A stretch of DNA of 42,638 bases from an uncultured Lachnospiraceae bacterium (GCA_947623905.1 CANQHX010000008.1:1-42638), one strand, 5' to 3'; positions 17,295-28,659 are shown, counted from the first letter of the stretch. The notes: generated by a model not told the origin, from the letters alone. Translations and numbers: made by a program.

Positions 17295-17323
17295 TTGTAT
17301 TTTCCCTTTATTTATAGTATAAT
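17295..17323 (+). promoter_or_regulatory. dnaA promoter
   Basis: TTGTAT (17295-17300) and a perfect TATAAT (17318-17323) are spaced by 17 bases. The nearest DnaA box ends 76 bases upstream, so DnaA autoregulation is plausible. Confidence 0.75.
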
Positions 17324-17403
17324 TAGCGTGGAATTGTTTGGGAATACATCAGGTATACCCATCTGTTATTTTTTTCCGCTTTTGCGGCAGAATGAGAGGA
17401 AAC

Positions 17404-18762
17404 ATGACGACCATCAGCAAAAACCAATGGAAAGAAATATTGGACAACGCATGCAGAGATCACGGCATCACAGCTATTTCCAGGGAAACCTGGCTCAACT
17501 CCCTGCATGTCAGCAGTGTGGACAATGATACCGTATACCTGACGGTAAACATGGAAAATGCTTCCATGGCCATTCATTATATTGAAAAAAAATACAAAAT
17601 GATACTCCGCACCAGTATCAGTGAATATTTTAACAAATTGTACAATGTAGAATTTCTGACGCCGGAGGAAGAAAAGAAGTCCGGCATAAAGGCAAAGAAT
17701 GAAGTCGGCTACAACTATGAAGCGGCAAATCTGAACCTGAAATATACATTTGACACATTTGTGGAAGGCAACAACAACCGGTTTGCCCGCAACGCGGCCC
17801 TGGCTGTGGCGGAAAGTCCCGGCGAGATCTACAATCCGCTGTTTCTCTACGGTAATTCCGGCCTGGGAAAGACCCATCTGATGCACTCCATCGGACATTT
17901 TATCTTATCCCAGCATCCGGACGCCAAAGTGCTCTATGTTACTTCCGAAGTTTTTACCAACGAACTGATCAGCTGCCTGCGGAGCGGCTCCGGCAACACA
18001 GGTCCCATGACGGAATTCCGCGAAAAATACAGAAACATAGATGTACTCCTCATTGACGACATTCAATTCATCATCGGCAAAGAGAGCACCCAGCTGGAAT
18101 TTTTCAACACGCTGAATCATCTGCATCTGAATAAAAAGCACATTGTCATAACCAGTGATAAGCCTCCCAAGGAATTTGTAGAACTGGAGGAACGGTTCCG
18201 CACCCGTTTTGAGATGGGTCTTATCGCGGAGATTGATTCTCCCGACTATGAGACCCGCATGGCCATTCTGGAAAACAAGGCGGAGCAGGAAGGCTACAAC
18301 ATAGACAGAAGAGTGCTGGAGTACATCGCCGACAATCTGAAATCCAACATCAGAGAGCTGGAAGGAGCGCTGAACAAGCTCATTGCCTTCCAGAATCTCG
18401 GCAACGGCGCCATCACTCTGGAGATCGCCGAGCGGGAACTGAAATCCATCATCTTCCCCGACGCGCCCAGAAAAGTCACTCCCGAACTGATTCTTCAGGT
18501 TGTCTGTGAACACTATAACATAGATACGGAAAGCATCCGGTCTTCCAGGAGAAACGCGGATATCGTCCTGCCCAGGCAGATCATCATGTACCTTTCCAGG
18601 ACCATGACGGACGCGCCTCACCAGTACATTGCAAAAATGCTCAACAAAAAAGATCACACAACGATCATACACGGTTACGAAAGGATAAAGAACGATATCA
18701 AGAATGACGCCAATCTGCAGAAGACCATTGATATCATCAAAAAGAAGATCAATCCCGTGTAG
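17404..18762 (+). CDS. dnaA: Chromosomal replication initiator protein DnaA
   Basis: AAA+ ATPase that binds DnaA boxes and opens the origin. The 452 residues comprise an N-terminal interaction domain I, a short domain II linker, the AAA+ domain with Walker A GNSGLGKTHL (about 149-158) and Walker B LLIDDIQF, and the C-terminal DNA-binding domain with the DnaA signature DAPHQYIAKMLNKKDHTTIIHGYERI. Start at 17404 (MTTISKNQWKEIL) is chosen by AGAGG just upstream and by family alignment; the frame is open to 17338. DnaA-box clusters flank the gene on both sides. Confidence 0.98.
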   Translation: MTTISKNQWKEILDNACRDHGITAISRETWLNSLHVSSVDNDTVYLTVNMENASMAIHYIEKKYKMILRTSISEYFNKLYNVEFLTPEEEKKSGIKAKNEVGYNYEAANLNLKYTFDTFVEGNNNRFARNAALAVAESPGEIYNPLFLYGNSGLGKTHLMHSIGHFILSQHPDAKVLYVTSEVFTNELISCLRSGSGNTGPMTEFREKYRNIDVLLIDDIQFIIGKESTQLEFFNTLNHLHLNKKHIVITSDKPPKEFVELEERFRTRFEMGLIAEIDSPDYETRMAILENKAEQEGYNIDRRVLEYIADNLKSNIRELEGALNKLIAFQNLGNGAITLEIAERELKSIIFPDAPRKVTPELILQVVCEHYNIDTESIRSSRRNADIVLPRQIIMYLSRTMTDAPHQYIAKMLNKKDHTTIIHGYERIKNDIKNDANLQKTIDIIKKKINPV

Positions 18763-18925
18763 TGGATAACATGTCCTTTATACACACTCGACCCGTCGGT
18801 TTTCACAGCATTTTTCAATGAGAAAAACCCGTGCTTTGGGACAAAAAATCAATTATTCACAAAATCACAGCCCCTTATAAATAATACTACGGATACATTA
18901 AAGTAAATTATTATTCTATTATGGA
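18761..18925. other. oriC, downstream DnaA boxes and AT-rich unwinding region
   Basis: Between dnaA and dnaN are three one-mismatch boxes: 18761-18769 (inverse, overlapping the dnaA stop), 18778-18786 and 18853-18861. They are followed by a strongly AT-rich stretch (about 18873-18920) suited to be the DNA unwinding element. This matches the Bacillus-type layout in which unwinding occurs downstream of dnaA. Which side melts here is inferred, not shown. Confidence 0.75.
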
Positions 18926-18934
18926 GGACCTCAC

Positions 18935-20041
18935 ATGAAGATCATCTGCAAAAAAAATGAATTGATAAAAGGTGTGAACATCGCTTTAAAGGCAGTTTCC
19001 AATAAAACTACCATGCCCATACTGGAATGCTTCCTCATCCGGTGTGAAAATGATACCATTACGTTTATGGCAAATGATATGGAACTGGGCATTGAGACTA
19101 TTGTGGAGGGAACCATCGAAGAAGAAGGGACCATTGCCGTGGAGGCAAGGATATTCAGTGAGATCGTGAGAAGGCTTCCCGACAACGATATCACGATCCA
19201 ATCGGAAAACAATCAGGTGATCATCACATGTGAAAAGGCGAAGTTCAACATCGGCAGCAGAAACATTGATGAATTTCCGCAGCTTCCTTCCGTGGATAAA
19301 AAAGAAAAAGTGTCCATTTCTCAGTTTTCTTTGAAGGAGATCATCAAGCAGACGATCTTTTCCGTGTCAGACAGTGATACAAACGCCATGATGACAGGCG
19401 AATTGTTTGAGATCCGGGATAATGACTTTAAAGTAGTGTCTCTGGACGGACACCGTATTTCGATCAGAAGGATAGAACTGAAGGAAAACTATGAGCATAA
19501 AAAGGTCATCGTACCCGGAAAAACACTGAACGATCTGACCCGCATCGTGGGAGGAGACGCGGAAAAGAATGTAGATATTTATTTTTCCTCCAATCATCTT
19601 TTATTTGAATTTGATCAGACAAAGGTGGTTTCTCGGCTCATAGAAGGGGAATACTTTAAGATAGAACAGATGGTTTCCAGAGATTACCAGACTAAGATCA
19701 CGGTGAATAAGCAGGTGATGCTGGATTGTATCGACCGGGCCACTCTTCTTGTAAAAGAAGGAGATAAAAAGCCCATCGTCATGTATATCGATGACGAAAA
19801 GATGGAAATGAAGATGAATACTACGGTAGGCGCTATGGATGAGATCATCGAGATCGAAAAAGAAGGAAAAGATATCGCCATCGCGTTCAATCCCAAATTT
19901 ATCATAGAGGCTCTCAGAGTCATCGATGATGAAACGGTAGATATTTATATGATGAATCCCAAGGCTCCCTGTATCATTAAAAATGAAGAGGAAGAATATA
20001 TTTATCTGATCCTGCCGGTCAACTTCAGCGCCGTGCAGTGA
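18935..20041 (+). CDS. dnaN: DNA polymerase III beta sliding clamp
   Basis: Ring-shaped processivity clamp that tethers the replicative polymerase and other repair factors to DNA. The 368 residues match the three-fold repeated clamp domain; the N terminus MKIICKKNELIKGVNIALKA and the C-terminal block ending YLILPVNF, the peptide-binding pocket region, are typical. GGAGG at 18923-18927 sets the start. It lies 172 bases beyond dnaA, across the second half of oriC, and probably shares the dnaA transcript as well as any local promoter. Confidence 0.98.
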   Translation: MKIICKKNELIKGVNIALKAVSNKTTMPILECFLIRCENDTITFMANDMELGIETIVEGTIEEEGTIAVEARIFSEIVRRLPDNDITIQSENNQVIITCEKAKFNIGSRNIDEFPQLPSVDKKEKVSISQFSLKEIIKQTIFSVSDSDTNAMMTGELFEIRDNDFKVVSLDGHRISIRRIELKENYEHKKVIVPGKTLNDLTRIVGGDAEKNVDIYFSSNHLLFEFDQTKVVSRLIEGEYFKIEQMVSRDYQTKITVNKQVMLDCIDRATLLVKEGDKKPIVMYIDDEKMEMKMNTTVGAMDEIIEIEKEGKDIAIAFNPKFIIEALRVIDDETVDIYMMNPKAPCIIKNEEEEYIYLILPVNFSAVQ

Positions 20042-20072
20042 GGTAAGAGAAAAAGGGAAAGGCGCGCGGTTT

Positions 20073-20279
20073 ATGGAATATCTGAAATTGAAGGATGATC
20101 ATATCAAGCTGGGACAGGCGCTGAAGGCAGCGGGACTGGCGGACAGCGGCGTGGAAGCGAAGATACACATACTGGAAGGAGAAGTTTTGGTCAACGGTGA
20201 GGTGTGCACCATGAGAGGAAAAAAACTGCACACCGGAGATGTCTTTACATTTGGTGGTCAGCAGATTACCATTCAGTGA
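20073..20279 (+). CDS. yaaA: S4-domain RNA-binding protein YaaA (RlbA-like)
   Basis: A 68-residue protein that is essentially a single S4 domain (IKLGQALKAAGLADSGVEAKIHI, then GEVLVNGEVCTMRGKKLHTGD). It is always found between dnaN and recF in Firmicutes and in Bacillus has been linked to ribosome assembly. It lies 31 bases after dnaN and is transcribed with recF. Confidence 0.95.
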   Translation: MEYLKLKDDHIKLGQALKAAGLADSGVEAKIHILEGEVLVNGEVCTMRGKKLHTGDVFTFGGQQITIQ

Positions 20280-20319
20280 TAGTATAAAAGAGATTCTAAA
20301 AAACAGGTATGGGAAATGT

Positions 20320-21426
20320 ATGATCGTCAAGTGGATTGAATTAAAAAATTTCCGCAATTACAAATTTATACATCTGGATTTTGACAGTCAGACGAATATT
20401 TTTTACGGGGACAACGGCCAGGGAAAGACCAATCTCCTGGAAGCTGTTTATTTCGGCGGCACTTCCAAATCCTACAAGGGAAGTAAGGACAAGGAAATGA
20501 TACGATTCGGAAAAAGCGACTGTCATATGATCCTTCAACTGGAAAAGAACAGCGCGGAATACCGTATCGACCTCCATATTAAAAATAATAAGCCGAAGGG
20601 AATCGCCATCAACGGCATCCCCATTCGGAAAGCCAGCGAACTGTACGGTACGGTATATATGGTTTTCTTTTCACCGGAAGACCTGAATATGATAAAAGAA
20701 GGTCCCTCCGTGAGAAGGAGATTTGTCAATCAGGAACTGGGAATGCTGGACAAGATCTATCTGAATCATCTGATTCAGTATAATCGTGTCATCAACCAGA
20801 GGAATATGCTTTTAAAAGAGATTGTTTTCCGCCCGGACATGGAAGATACTTTATCGGTGTGGGATGAACAGCTGGTAAGGTATGGAAGAGAGCTGATCAA
20901 GGCCAGAAAAACTTACGTGAAAAAACTGAACGATCTGGCAGCTCCCATTCACAGTCAACTGACAGACGGAAAAGAATCTCTTGAAATTTATTATGAACCC
21001 AATGTAGAAGAAGAAAATCTGGAAGAAAGTCTGAAGCAGAACCGGCAGAGAGATCTGAAATTTAAGATGACATGCGCCGGCCCTCACAGAGACGACCTGA
21101 ATTTTGTCATTGACGGCGTGGATATCCGAAAATTCGGTTCCCAGGGCCAGCAGAGAACGACGGCGCTGTCTCTGAAGCTGGCGGAAATAAAAATGGTAAA
21201 AGAAGTAATGCATGACACGCCGGTGCTTCTGCTGGACGATGTTCTCTCGGAACTGGACAGTCACAGGCAGAATTGTCTTCTCGGAAGTATCCATGATGTC
21301 CAGACGCTGATCACCTGCACGGGGCTGGATGAATTTGTGCAGAACCGGTTTCATATCGACAAGATTTTTTATGTAAAAAGCGGACAGATAGAAGAAAAGA
21401 ACAGCGAAGAAATGAGGAAAGAATAA
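20320..21426 (+). CDS. recF: DNA replication and repair protein RecF
   Basis: SMC-like ATPase that helps load RecA at single-strand gaps as part of the RecFOR pathway. The Walker A motif GDNGQGKTNLLEAVYF lies near residues 30-45. The ABC signature FGSQGQQRTTALSLKLAE and the Walker B VLLLDDVLSELD are near the C terminus. Start at 20320 (MIVKWIELKNFRNYKF) is chosen by family alignment; the frame is open from 20239, overlapping yaaA. The Shine-Dalgarno is weak (GGGAAA), suggesting low expression. The 368-residue length is normal. Confidence 0.97.
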   Translation: MIVKWIELKNFRNYKFIHLDFDSQTNIFYGDNGQGKTNLLEAVYFGGTSKSYKGSKDKEMIRFGKSDCHMILQLEKNSAEYRIDLHIKNNKPKGIAINGIPIRKASELYGTVYMVFFSPEDLNMIKEGPSVRRRFVNQELGMLDKIYLNHLIQYNRVINQRNMLLKEIVFRPDMEDTLSVWDEQLVRYGRELIKARKTYVKKLNDLAAPIHSQLTDGKESLEIYYEPNVEEENLEESLKQNRQRDLKFKMTCAGPHRDDLNFVIDGVDIRKFGSQGQQRTTALSLKLAEIKMVKEVMHDTPVLLLDDVLSELDSHRQNCLLGSIHDVQTLITCTGLDEFVQNRFHIDKIFYVKSGQIEEKNSEEMRKE

Positions 21427-23346
<1,920 letters not shown>

Positions 23347-23364
23347 GCAAAAGGAATAAAACAT

Positions 23365-25866
23365 ATGGATGACAAGATATTTGATCAGGAGACGCTGGAC
23401 CGGATCCACGACGTAGACCTGAAAAAGACAATGGAGAAATCCTTTATCGAGTACGCTATGAGCGTCATTGCCAGCCGCGCCCTGCCCGACGTGCGGGACG
23501 GTCTGAAGCCGGTTCAGCGGCGTATTCTGTACGCCATGATCGAGCTGAACAACGGGCCGGACAAACCCCATCGTAAATGCGCCCGTATCGTCGGCGATAC
23601 TATGGGTAAATTCCATCCCCACGGCGACAGCTCTATATACGGCGCGCTTGTAAATATGGCTCAGGACTGGTCCTTCCGCTATCCTCTTGTGGACGGTCAC
23701 GGCAATTTCGGCTCGGTAGACGGCGATGGCGCCGCCGCCATGCGGTATACGGAAGCCAGACTGTCAAAGATCTCCATGGAGATGATGGCGGACATCAACA
23801 AAAACACGGTGGAGTTCGTGCCCAACTTTGAAGAAACGGAAAATGAACCTACCGTTATGCCCGCCCGTTTTCCCAATCTGCTCGTAAACGGCACCACCGG
23901 TATCGCTGTGGGCATGGCTACCAACATACCGCCCCACAACCTGCGGGAGACCATCAACGGAGTCGTAAAGATCATAGACAACTATGTGGAGAACGACCGG
24001 GAGACGGACATTGAGGAGATCATGGATATCATCAAGGGTCCGGATTTTCCTACCGGCGCTGTCATCCTGGGAAAGAAAGGCATCCAGGAAGCGTACCGCA
24101 CCGGCCGGGGAAAGATCCGGGTACGGGCCGTCACCGATATCGAGACAATGGACAACGGCAAGAGCCGCATCATCGTCACAGAGCTTCCCTACATGGTAAA
24201 CAAGGCACGTCTCATTGAAAAGATCGCGGATCTGGTGAAGCAGAAGCGGATCGACGGCATTACCGCCTTAAGAGACGAATCCAACCGGGAAGGTATGCGC
24301 ATCTGTATCGAGGTGCGCAAAGACGTCAACGCCAATGTGCTGTTAAATCAGCTGTACAAGCATACTCAGCTGCAGGACACTTTCGGCGTGATCATGCTGG
24401 CCCTGGTGAACAACCAGCCCAGGATCATGACGCTGCTGGAGATGCTGCAGTATTACCTGGACCACCAGAAAGACGTGATCACCCGCCGCACGAAATTTGA
24501 CCTGAACAAGGCGGAGGAGCGGGCTCATATACTGGAAGGCCTGATGATCGCCCTGGACCACATCGATGAGGTGATCCAGATCATCCGCAATTCCGAGAAC
24601 GTCAATGTGGCAAAAAGCCGTCTTATGGAACGGTTCGGCCTGTCAGAGGCTCAGTCCCAGGCAATCGTGGACATGCGGCTTAGGGCGCTCACCGGACTGG
24701 AGAGGGACCGGCTCCAGGCGGAATACAACGATCTCATGGAGCAGATCACGTATCTGCGGTCGATCCTGGCGGATGAAAAGAAGCTGCTGGGCGTCATTAA
24801 AGAGGAAATCCTCGCGATTGCCGACAAGTATGGGGACCAGCGCCGCACGAAGATCGGTTACGATGAATTTGATCTTTCCGACGAAGATCTTATTCCCAAT
24901 GAGAATACCGTGATCACCATGACGAGTCTGGGATATATCAAGCGCATGACCGTGGATACGTTCAAGAGCCAGAACAGAGGTGGCAAGGGCATCAAAGGCA
25001 TGCAGATCATTGAAAACGATTATATCCGCCATCTGTTTATGACCAATACCCATGATTCTATCCTGTTCTTTACCAACAAGGGAAGAGTGTACAAGGTAAA
25101 AGGGTATGAGATACCGGAGGCAGGCCGCACGGCAAGAGGCACTGCCATCGTAAACCTTCTGCAGCTGCAGGCGGACGAGAAGGTCACAACAGTCATCCCC
25201 GTAAACGGCGGAGAAGAGATCAAATATCTGTTTATGGCTACCAGAAAGGGAATCGTAAAAAAGACTCTTTTTGAAGAATTTTCCAATGTGAGGAAAAACG
25301 GTATCCAGGCCATTCTCCTGCGGGAGGACGACGAGCTTATGGAGGTAAGATATACTACGGGCCATGACCGGATATTCCTCATCACCCGCAACGGCATGAG
25401 CATTCTGTTTGATGAGAAGAATGTGCGTCCCATGGGAAGAAGTACCATGGGAGTGAAGGGCATTGAACTGCAGCCGGATGACATGGTCATCGGCATGGAG
25501 ATCATGGAGCCGGATAAATGCCTGCTGTTTGCCGCGGAAAAGGGAATCGGAAAACGGACGGACATGGACGCCTTCCGTCCCCAGAACCGGGGCGGTAAGG
25601 GTTTGATCTGCTACAAGACTTCCCAGAAGACCGGCCGCCTGGCAGGGGTGCTCTCTGTGGAGAATGAGGATGAGATCATGATGATCACGACAGAAGGCAT
25701 CATCATCCGCATGAAGGTGTCGGATATCTCCAGACTGGGCCGGGCTGCCATAGGCGTAAAGCTGATGAATCTGGATGAAGGCGTTGCGGTAGCCGGCATC
25801 GCCAAGGTGATGGAAGGCGAAGAGGAAGACCAGGAGGACGACGGTCAGGAAGAGACAGAAGCGTAA
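23365..25866 (+). CDS. gyrA: DNA gyrase subunit A
   Basis: Cleaves and rejoins DNA in gyrase. The 833 residues include the breakage-reunion domain with the catalytic Tyr128 in [11 protein letters not shown], and the six-bladed C-terminal wrapping domain with the GyrA box [10 protein letters not shown] near 535-544 and a second QNRGGKG copy later. The C terminus ends in an acidic tail ([14 protein letters not shown]). In the quinolone-resistance region the sequence is [10 protein letters not shown]; counted against Escherichia coli, position 83 is Ser and position 87 is Gly. It starts 18 bases after gyrB and is co-transcribed with it. Confidence 0.98.
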   Translation: MDDKIFDQETLDRIHDVDLKKTMEKSFIEYAMSVIASRALPDVRDGLKPVQRRILYAMIELNNGPDKPHRKCARIVGDTMGKFHPHGDSSIYGALVNMAQDWSFRYPLVDGHGNFGSVDGDGAAAMRYTEARLSKISMEMMADINKNTVEFVPNFEETENEPTVMPARFPNLLVNGTTGIAVGMATNIPPHNLRETINGVVKIIDNYVENDRETDIEEIMDIIKGPDFPTGAVILGKKGIQEAYRTGRGKIRVRAVTDIETMDNGKSRIIVTELPYMVNKARLIEKIADLVKQKRIDGITALRDESNREGMRICIEVRKDVNANVLLNQLYKHTQLQDTFGVIMLALVNNQPRIMTLLEMLQYYLDHQKDVITRRTKFDLNKAEERAHILEGLMIALDHIDEVIQIIRNSENVNVAKSRLMERFGLSEAQSQAIVDMRLRALTGLERDRLQAEYNDLMEQITYLRSILADEKKLLGVIKEEILAIADKYGDQRRTKIGYDEFDLSDEDLIPNENTVITMTSLGYIKRMTVDTFKSQNRGGKGIKGMQIIENDYIRHLFMTNTHDSILFFTNKGRVYKVKGYEIPEAGRTARGTAIVNLLQLQADEKVTTVIPVNGGEEIKYLFMATRKGIVKKTLFEEFSNVRKNGIQAILLREDDELMEVRYTTGHDRIFLITRNGMSILFDEKNVRPMGRSTMGVKGIELQPDDMVIGMEIMEPDKCLLFAAEKGIGKRTDMDAFRPQNRGGKGLICYKTSQKTGRLAGVLSVENEDEIMMITTEGIIIRMKVSDISRLGRAAIGVKLMNLDEGVAVAGIAKVMEGEEEDQEDDGQEETEA

Positions 25867-25878
25867 TGAGAGGTTTGT

Positions 25879-26607
25879 ATGAAACGCATTGCCTGGATGA
25901 TATTTCGTAATATTTTCTTTTTTCCCTACGGGCTTGTCAGATTGTGGATCGTGGCGTATAAAAAAGGCACTTCCACGCTGGAAAAATATAATGTGCTGCG
26001 GTATATCACGTCAAAGGCCAACAAAGGGGGAAACGTGACCATACAGGCTTACGGCACGGAAAACATCCCTGACGAGGACGGGTATATGATCTACCCCAAT
26101 CATCAGGGAATGTACGACGTGCTCGCCATCCTGGATTCCAACCCCCACCCCTTTTCCGTGGTGATGAAGAAGGAACTGGAGAAGATCCCGCTGCTGAAAT
26201 CCGTGTTCGTGGCCTTTGAGGCCATTTCCATGGACCGCAGCGACGTGAAGCAGTCTGTGAAGGTCATTGTGGAGGTGGCCCGGCGGGTGTCCCAGGAAAA
26301 GAAAAACTATCTGATCTTCGCGGAGGGCACCCGGTCAAGGGAAGGCAACAAGATGGGAGAGATGAAGGGCGGCAGTTTTAAGGCCGCGGTAAAGGCGCAA
26401 TGTCCCATCCTCCCCGTGGCTCTTATCGACTCCTACAAGCCCTTTGATACGAACACCATCTCCCCGGCGACCGTGTACGTCCGGTATCTGAAGCCGATCC
26501 CCTATGAGGCGTACAGAGATCTGAGCACTGCCCAGATCGCGGAAATGGTAAAAAAACAAATTGAACAGGCCATTGAAGAACAGCTGGCGCTTAATGGCGC
26601 CGCCTGA
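25879..26607 (+). CDS. plsC: 1-acyl-sn-glycerol-3-phosphate acyltransferase family protein
   Basis: Membrane-associated acyltransferase, probably making phosphatidic acid from lysophosphatidic acid. The 242 residues show an N-terminal hydrophobic segment (IFRNIFFFPYGLVRLWIV), the catalytic NHxxxxD motif as NHQGMYD (about residues 74-80), and the second motif FAEGTRSREGN. Paralogues act on other lysophospholipids, so the exact acceptor is not certain. It begins 12 bases after gyrA with AGAGG upstream, and is probably the end of the gyrase transcript. Confidence 0.85.
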   Translation: MKRIAWMIFRNIFFFPYGLVRLWIVAYKKGTSTLEKYNVLRYITSKANKGGNVTIQAYGTENIPDEDGYMIYPNHQGMYDVLAILDSNPHPFSVVMKKELEKIPLLKSVFVAFEAISMDRSDVKQSVKVIVEVARRVSQEKKNYLIFAEGTRSREGNKMGEMKGGSFKAAVKAQCPILPVALIDSYKPFDTNTISPATVYVRYLKPIPYEAYRDLSTAQIAEMVKKQIEQAIEEQLALNGAA

Positions 26608-26636
26608 AAAGGAACAATGGCGGCAGTAAATAATCG

Positions 26637-26665
26637 TTGACAAACGCGGGTATATTATGTATAAT
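26637..26665 (+). promoter_or_regulatory. tRNA-Ser promoter
   Basis: Perfect TTGACA (26637-26642) and perfect TATAAT (26660-26665) with a 17-base spacer, 47 bases before the tRNA. Confidence 0.9.
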
Positions 26666-26712
26666 TACTAAGCGTTGTAAAAAGCTCATATTTGTTTAAA
26701 TATTTAGCTTCA

Positions 26713-26801
26713 GGAGAAGTACTCAAGTGGCTGAAGAGGCGCCCCTGCTAAGGGTGTAGGTCGTTTATAGCGGCGCGAGGGTTCAAATCCCTCCTTCTCC
26801 G
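26713..26801 (+). tRNA. tRNA-Ser(GCU)
   Basis: An 89-base class II tRNA. Acceptor arms GGAGAAG and CTTCTCC pair; the anticodon loop CTGCTAA gives anticodon GCU, reading AGC and AGU. The long variable arm (about TCGTTTATAGCGGCGCGA) is typical of serine tRNAs, and the T loop is GTTCAAATC. CCA is not encoded. It has its own promoter and terminator. Confidence 0.97.
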
Positions 26802-26806
26802 TTTCA

Positions 26807-26837
26807 AAACTCGATGATTATTCATCGGGTTTTTTTG
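26807..26837 (+). terminator. Intrinsic terminator after tRNA-Ser
   Basis: A nine-bp stem with one G-T wobble (26809-26817 with 26822-26830) is followed by a run of seven Ts. Confidence 0.9.
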
Positions 26838-26884
26838 TGCAATAGGAAAGTGCGCGTACAAAAAAGATCCTTCGGGAGGATACT

Positions 26885-27853
26885 ATGGATTATATCGTTT
26901 TTGATCTGGAATGGAACCAGTGCCCGTCGGGAAAAAAGAAGGAGAACGGAAAGCTCCCGTTTGAGATCATTGAGATCGGCGCGATCAAATACAACAGCAA
27001 AAAAAAATACGTGGATACCTTTCACGCCCTCATAAAGCCCCAGGTGTATCATTCCCTGCACTTTCAGATCAGAAAGGTAGTGTCCCTGACCATGAAGGAT
27101 CTGGAGAAGAAGGGAGAATATTTTCCTGTTGTGGCGCAGCGGTTTCTGGAGTGGTGCGGAGACGACTACCGGTTCTGTACATGGGGACCGGGAGACTTAA
27201 AGGAGCTGCAGCGGAACCTGCAGTTTTATCACATTCCGCTGGAATTTGAAAAGCCCCTAGTGTTTTACGACATCCAGAAGCTGTATTCCATCGCCTATGA
27301 GGACGGGAAGACACGGCGAAGCCTGGAGAACGTGGTAGAGCGGATGGGAGTGAAGAAGAAAGGATCCTTCCACAATGCCCTCAACGACGCCCGCTATACG
27401 GGGGTGGTACTGGAGCATCTGGAGAGCAGTCTGATACAAAGCCATTATTCTATCGACACATATATCCCTCCCGAAACAAAAAAGGATGAGATCTATGCGG
27501 TATTTCCTACGTATTCCAAGTACATTTCCCGGTGCTTTGCCACGAAGGAAGAACTGATGGCGGACCGTGAAGTCACCAGCAGCCGATGTTATGTGTGCGG
27601 CAAGCCGGCCAGAAAGCGCATCCGGTGGTTTTCCGCGGGCAGCAGGCTGTATATCTGCCAGGCGTACTGCGAGCACCACGGATACCTGCGGGGAAAGATA
27701 CGCTTAAAGACCGCGGAAAACGGCATGGTCTACGGCGTAAAGACGCTGAAGCTGATAGGGGAAGAGGATGCCGCGAAGATAAAGAAGAAACAGGAGGAAA
27801 TACGAAAAAAACGCCGCCTGAAACGACAGGCGGCAGCTTCTACAGAGTCCTGA
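26885..27853 (+). CDS. DEDDh 3'-5' exonuclease with C-terminal cysteine cluster
   Basis: A 322-residue exonuclease of the RNase T/DnaQ superfamily, acting on DNA or RNA ends. All five DEDDh positions are visible: Asp7 and Glu9 (VFDLEW), Asp104 (WGPGDLKEL), and His163 and Asp168 (HNALNDARYTG). Beyond the nuclease domain (about 1-185) is a further domain of about 110 residues with Cys235-x2-Cys238 and Cys258-x3-Cys262, resembling a zinc-binding fold, and a very basic tail (KKKQEEIRKKRRLKRQ) suited to nucleic-acid contact. GGGAGG precedes the ATG. Substrate is unknown. Its end overlaps the convergent pduL gene by 14 bases. Confidence 0.88.
   Translation: MDYIVFDLEWNQCPSGKKKENGKLPFEIIEIGAIKYNSKKKYVDTFHALIKPQVYHSLHFQIRKVVSLTMKDLEKKGEYFPVVAQRFLEWCGDDYRFCTWGPGDLKELQRNLQFYHIPLEFEKPLVFYDIQKLYSIAYEDGKTRRSLENVVERMGVKKKGSFHNALNDARYTGVVLEHLESSLIQSHYSIDTYIPPETKKDEIYAVFPTYSKYISRCFATKEELMADREVTSSRCYVCGKPARKRIRWFSAGSRLYICQAYCEHHGYLRGKIRLKTAENGMVYGVKTLKLIGEEDAAKIKKKQEEIRKKRRLKRQAAASTES
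27805..27834 (-). terminator. Intrinsic terminator of pduL inside the exonuclease gene
   Basis: On the minus strand an eight-bp GC-rich stem (27827-27834 with 27813-27820, loop of six) is followed by seven Ts. It lies wholly inside the 3' end of the convergent exonuclease coding region, where it encodes part of the basic tail. Confidence 0.85.
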
Positions 27854-28517
27854 CCAGTTCTACCCAGTCACTGTTGCGGATGAGAAACGCGTTGGCGTCA
27901 TCTGTGTCAATGTGCATGTCCAGCTCGAAATCCGGGCGCACACGGATGTACACGTTGTCAAGGATGCCGCCTTTTTCATTGTGGATCTTTACCATTACCC
28001 GGTCCAGATCCTTTACCCCGTAATTTTCCGCGTCGGTTGGGCTCATATGGATGTGCCGCTCGGACACGATGCAGCCCTCCTTCAGCACGAGAGTGCCTCT
28101 GGGACCGATGAGAGTCACGGACGCGCTTCCGGCAATGTCGCCGGAGCTGCGCACGGGAGGGGCCACACCCAGAGTGCGGGCGTCGGTGATGGAGATCTCC
28201 ACCTGATTGTGCTTCCTCAAGGGACCCAGGATCCTTACGTGCTCAAATCTCCCCTGAGGGCCCACTACCATCACCTGCTCTTTGGCGGCATACTGGCCAG
28301 GCTGGGACAGTTCCCGGAACACGTTGAGCTCATAGCCTTCCCCGAACAGGATATCCAGGGCTTCTCTGGTGAGATGCACGTGGCGGGCGGAAATACTTAC
28401 GGGGATACGGTTTGTCTTTTTGTGGAGCATACCCTCGTAATTGTCTATGGTATTGATATCGATCCGATCAAAATCGATGGATAAAAATGTGCGGAAATTG
28501 TTGTAGATCTGTCTCAT
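27840..28517 (-). CDS. pduL: PduL-type phosphate propanoyltransferase/phosphotransacetylase
   Basis: Interconverts acyl-CoA and acyl phosphate, here most likely acetyl-CoA and acetyl phosphate for ATP-yielding acetate formation. The two PduL half-domains carry the zinc-binding pattern SARHVHLT (about residues 33-40) and SERHIHMSP in the second half. The start at 28517 has AAAGGAG five bases upstream; an upstream ATG at 28553 has none. The 225 residues exceed the minimal PduL by an N-terminal stretch of about 28 residues. No microcompartment shell gene or acetate kinase is nearby, so it is probably a free cytoplasmic enzyme. The stretch could instead be a targeting peptide, but nothing else in the window supports that. 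Confidence 0.88.
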   Translation of the reverse strand: MRQIYNNFRTFLSIDFDRIDINTIDNYEGMLHKKTNRIPVSISARHVHLTREALDILFGEGYELNVFRELSQPGQYAAKEQVMVVGPQGRFEHVRILGPLRKHNQVEISITDARTLGVAPPVRSSGDIAGSASVTLIGPRGTLVLKEGCIVSERHIHMSPTDAENYGVKDLDRVMVKIHNEKGGILDNVYIRVRPDFELDMHIDTDDANAFLIRNSDWVELVRTL

Positions 28518-28590
28518 ATCGGCTCCTTTGCAGAGGAAACATCCTTTTTTCATGGTAACATATTTTTCACGTTTTCACAAGGAAAATCGC

Positions 28591-28619
28591 TTGTGTTTCT
28601 TTTAGCGCCATTGTATAAT
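28591..28619 (+). promoter_or_regulatory. Promoter of the URO-D-family gene pair
   Basis: TTGTGT (28591-28596) and a perfect TATAAT (28614-28619) with a 17-base spacer, 40 bases before the first start codon. Confidence 0.75.
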
Positions 28620-28659
28620 CAGGATAGTTTTGGAAAAAAGAAAGGAAGGGATAACGGTT

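Noticed and set aside
27840..28517. Bacterial microcompartment locus suggested by pduL
   Set aside because: No shell protein, aldehyde dehydrogenase or signature enzyme is encoded nearby.
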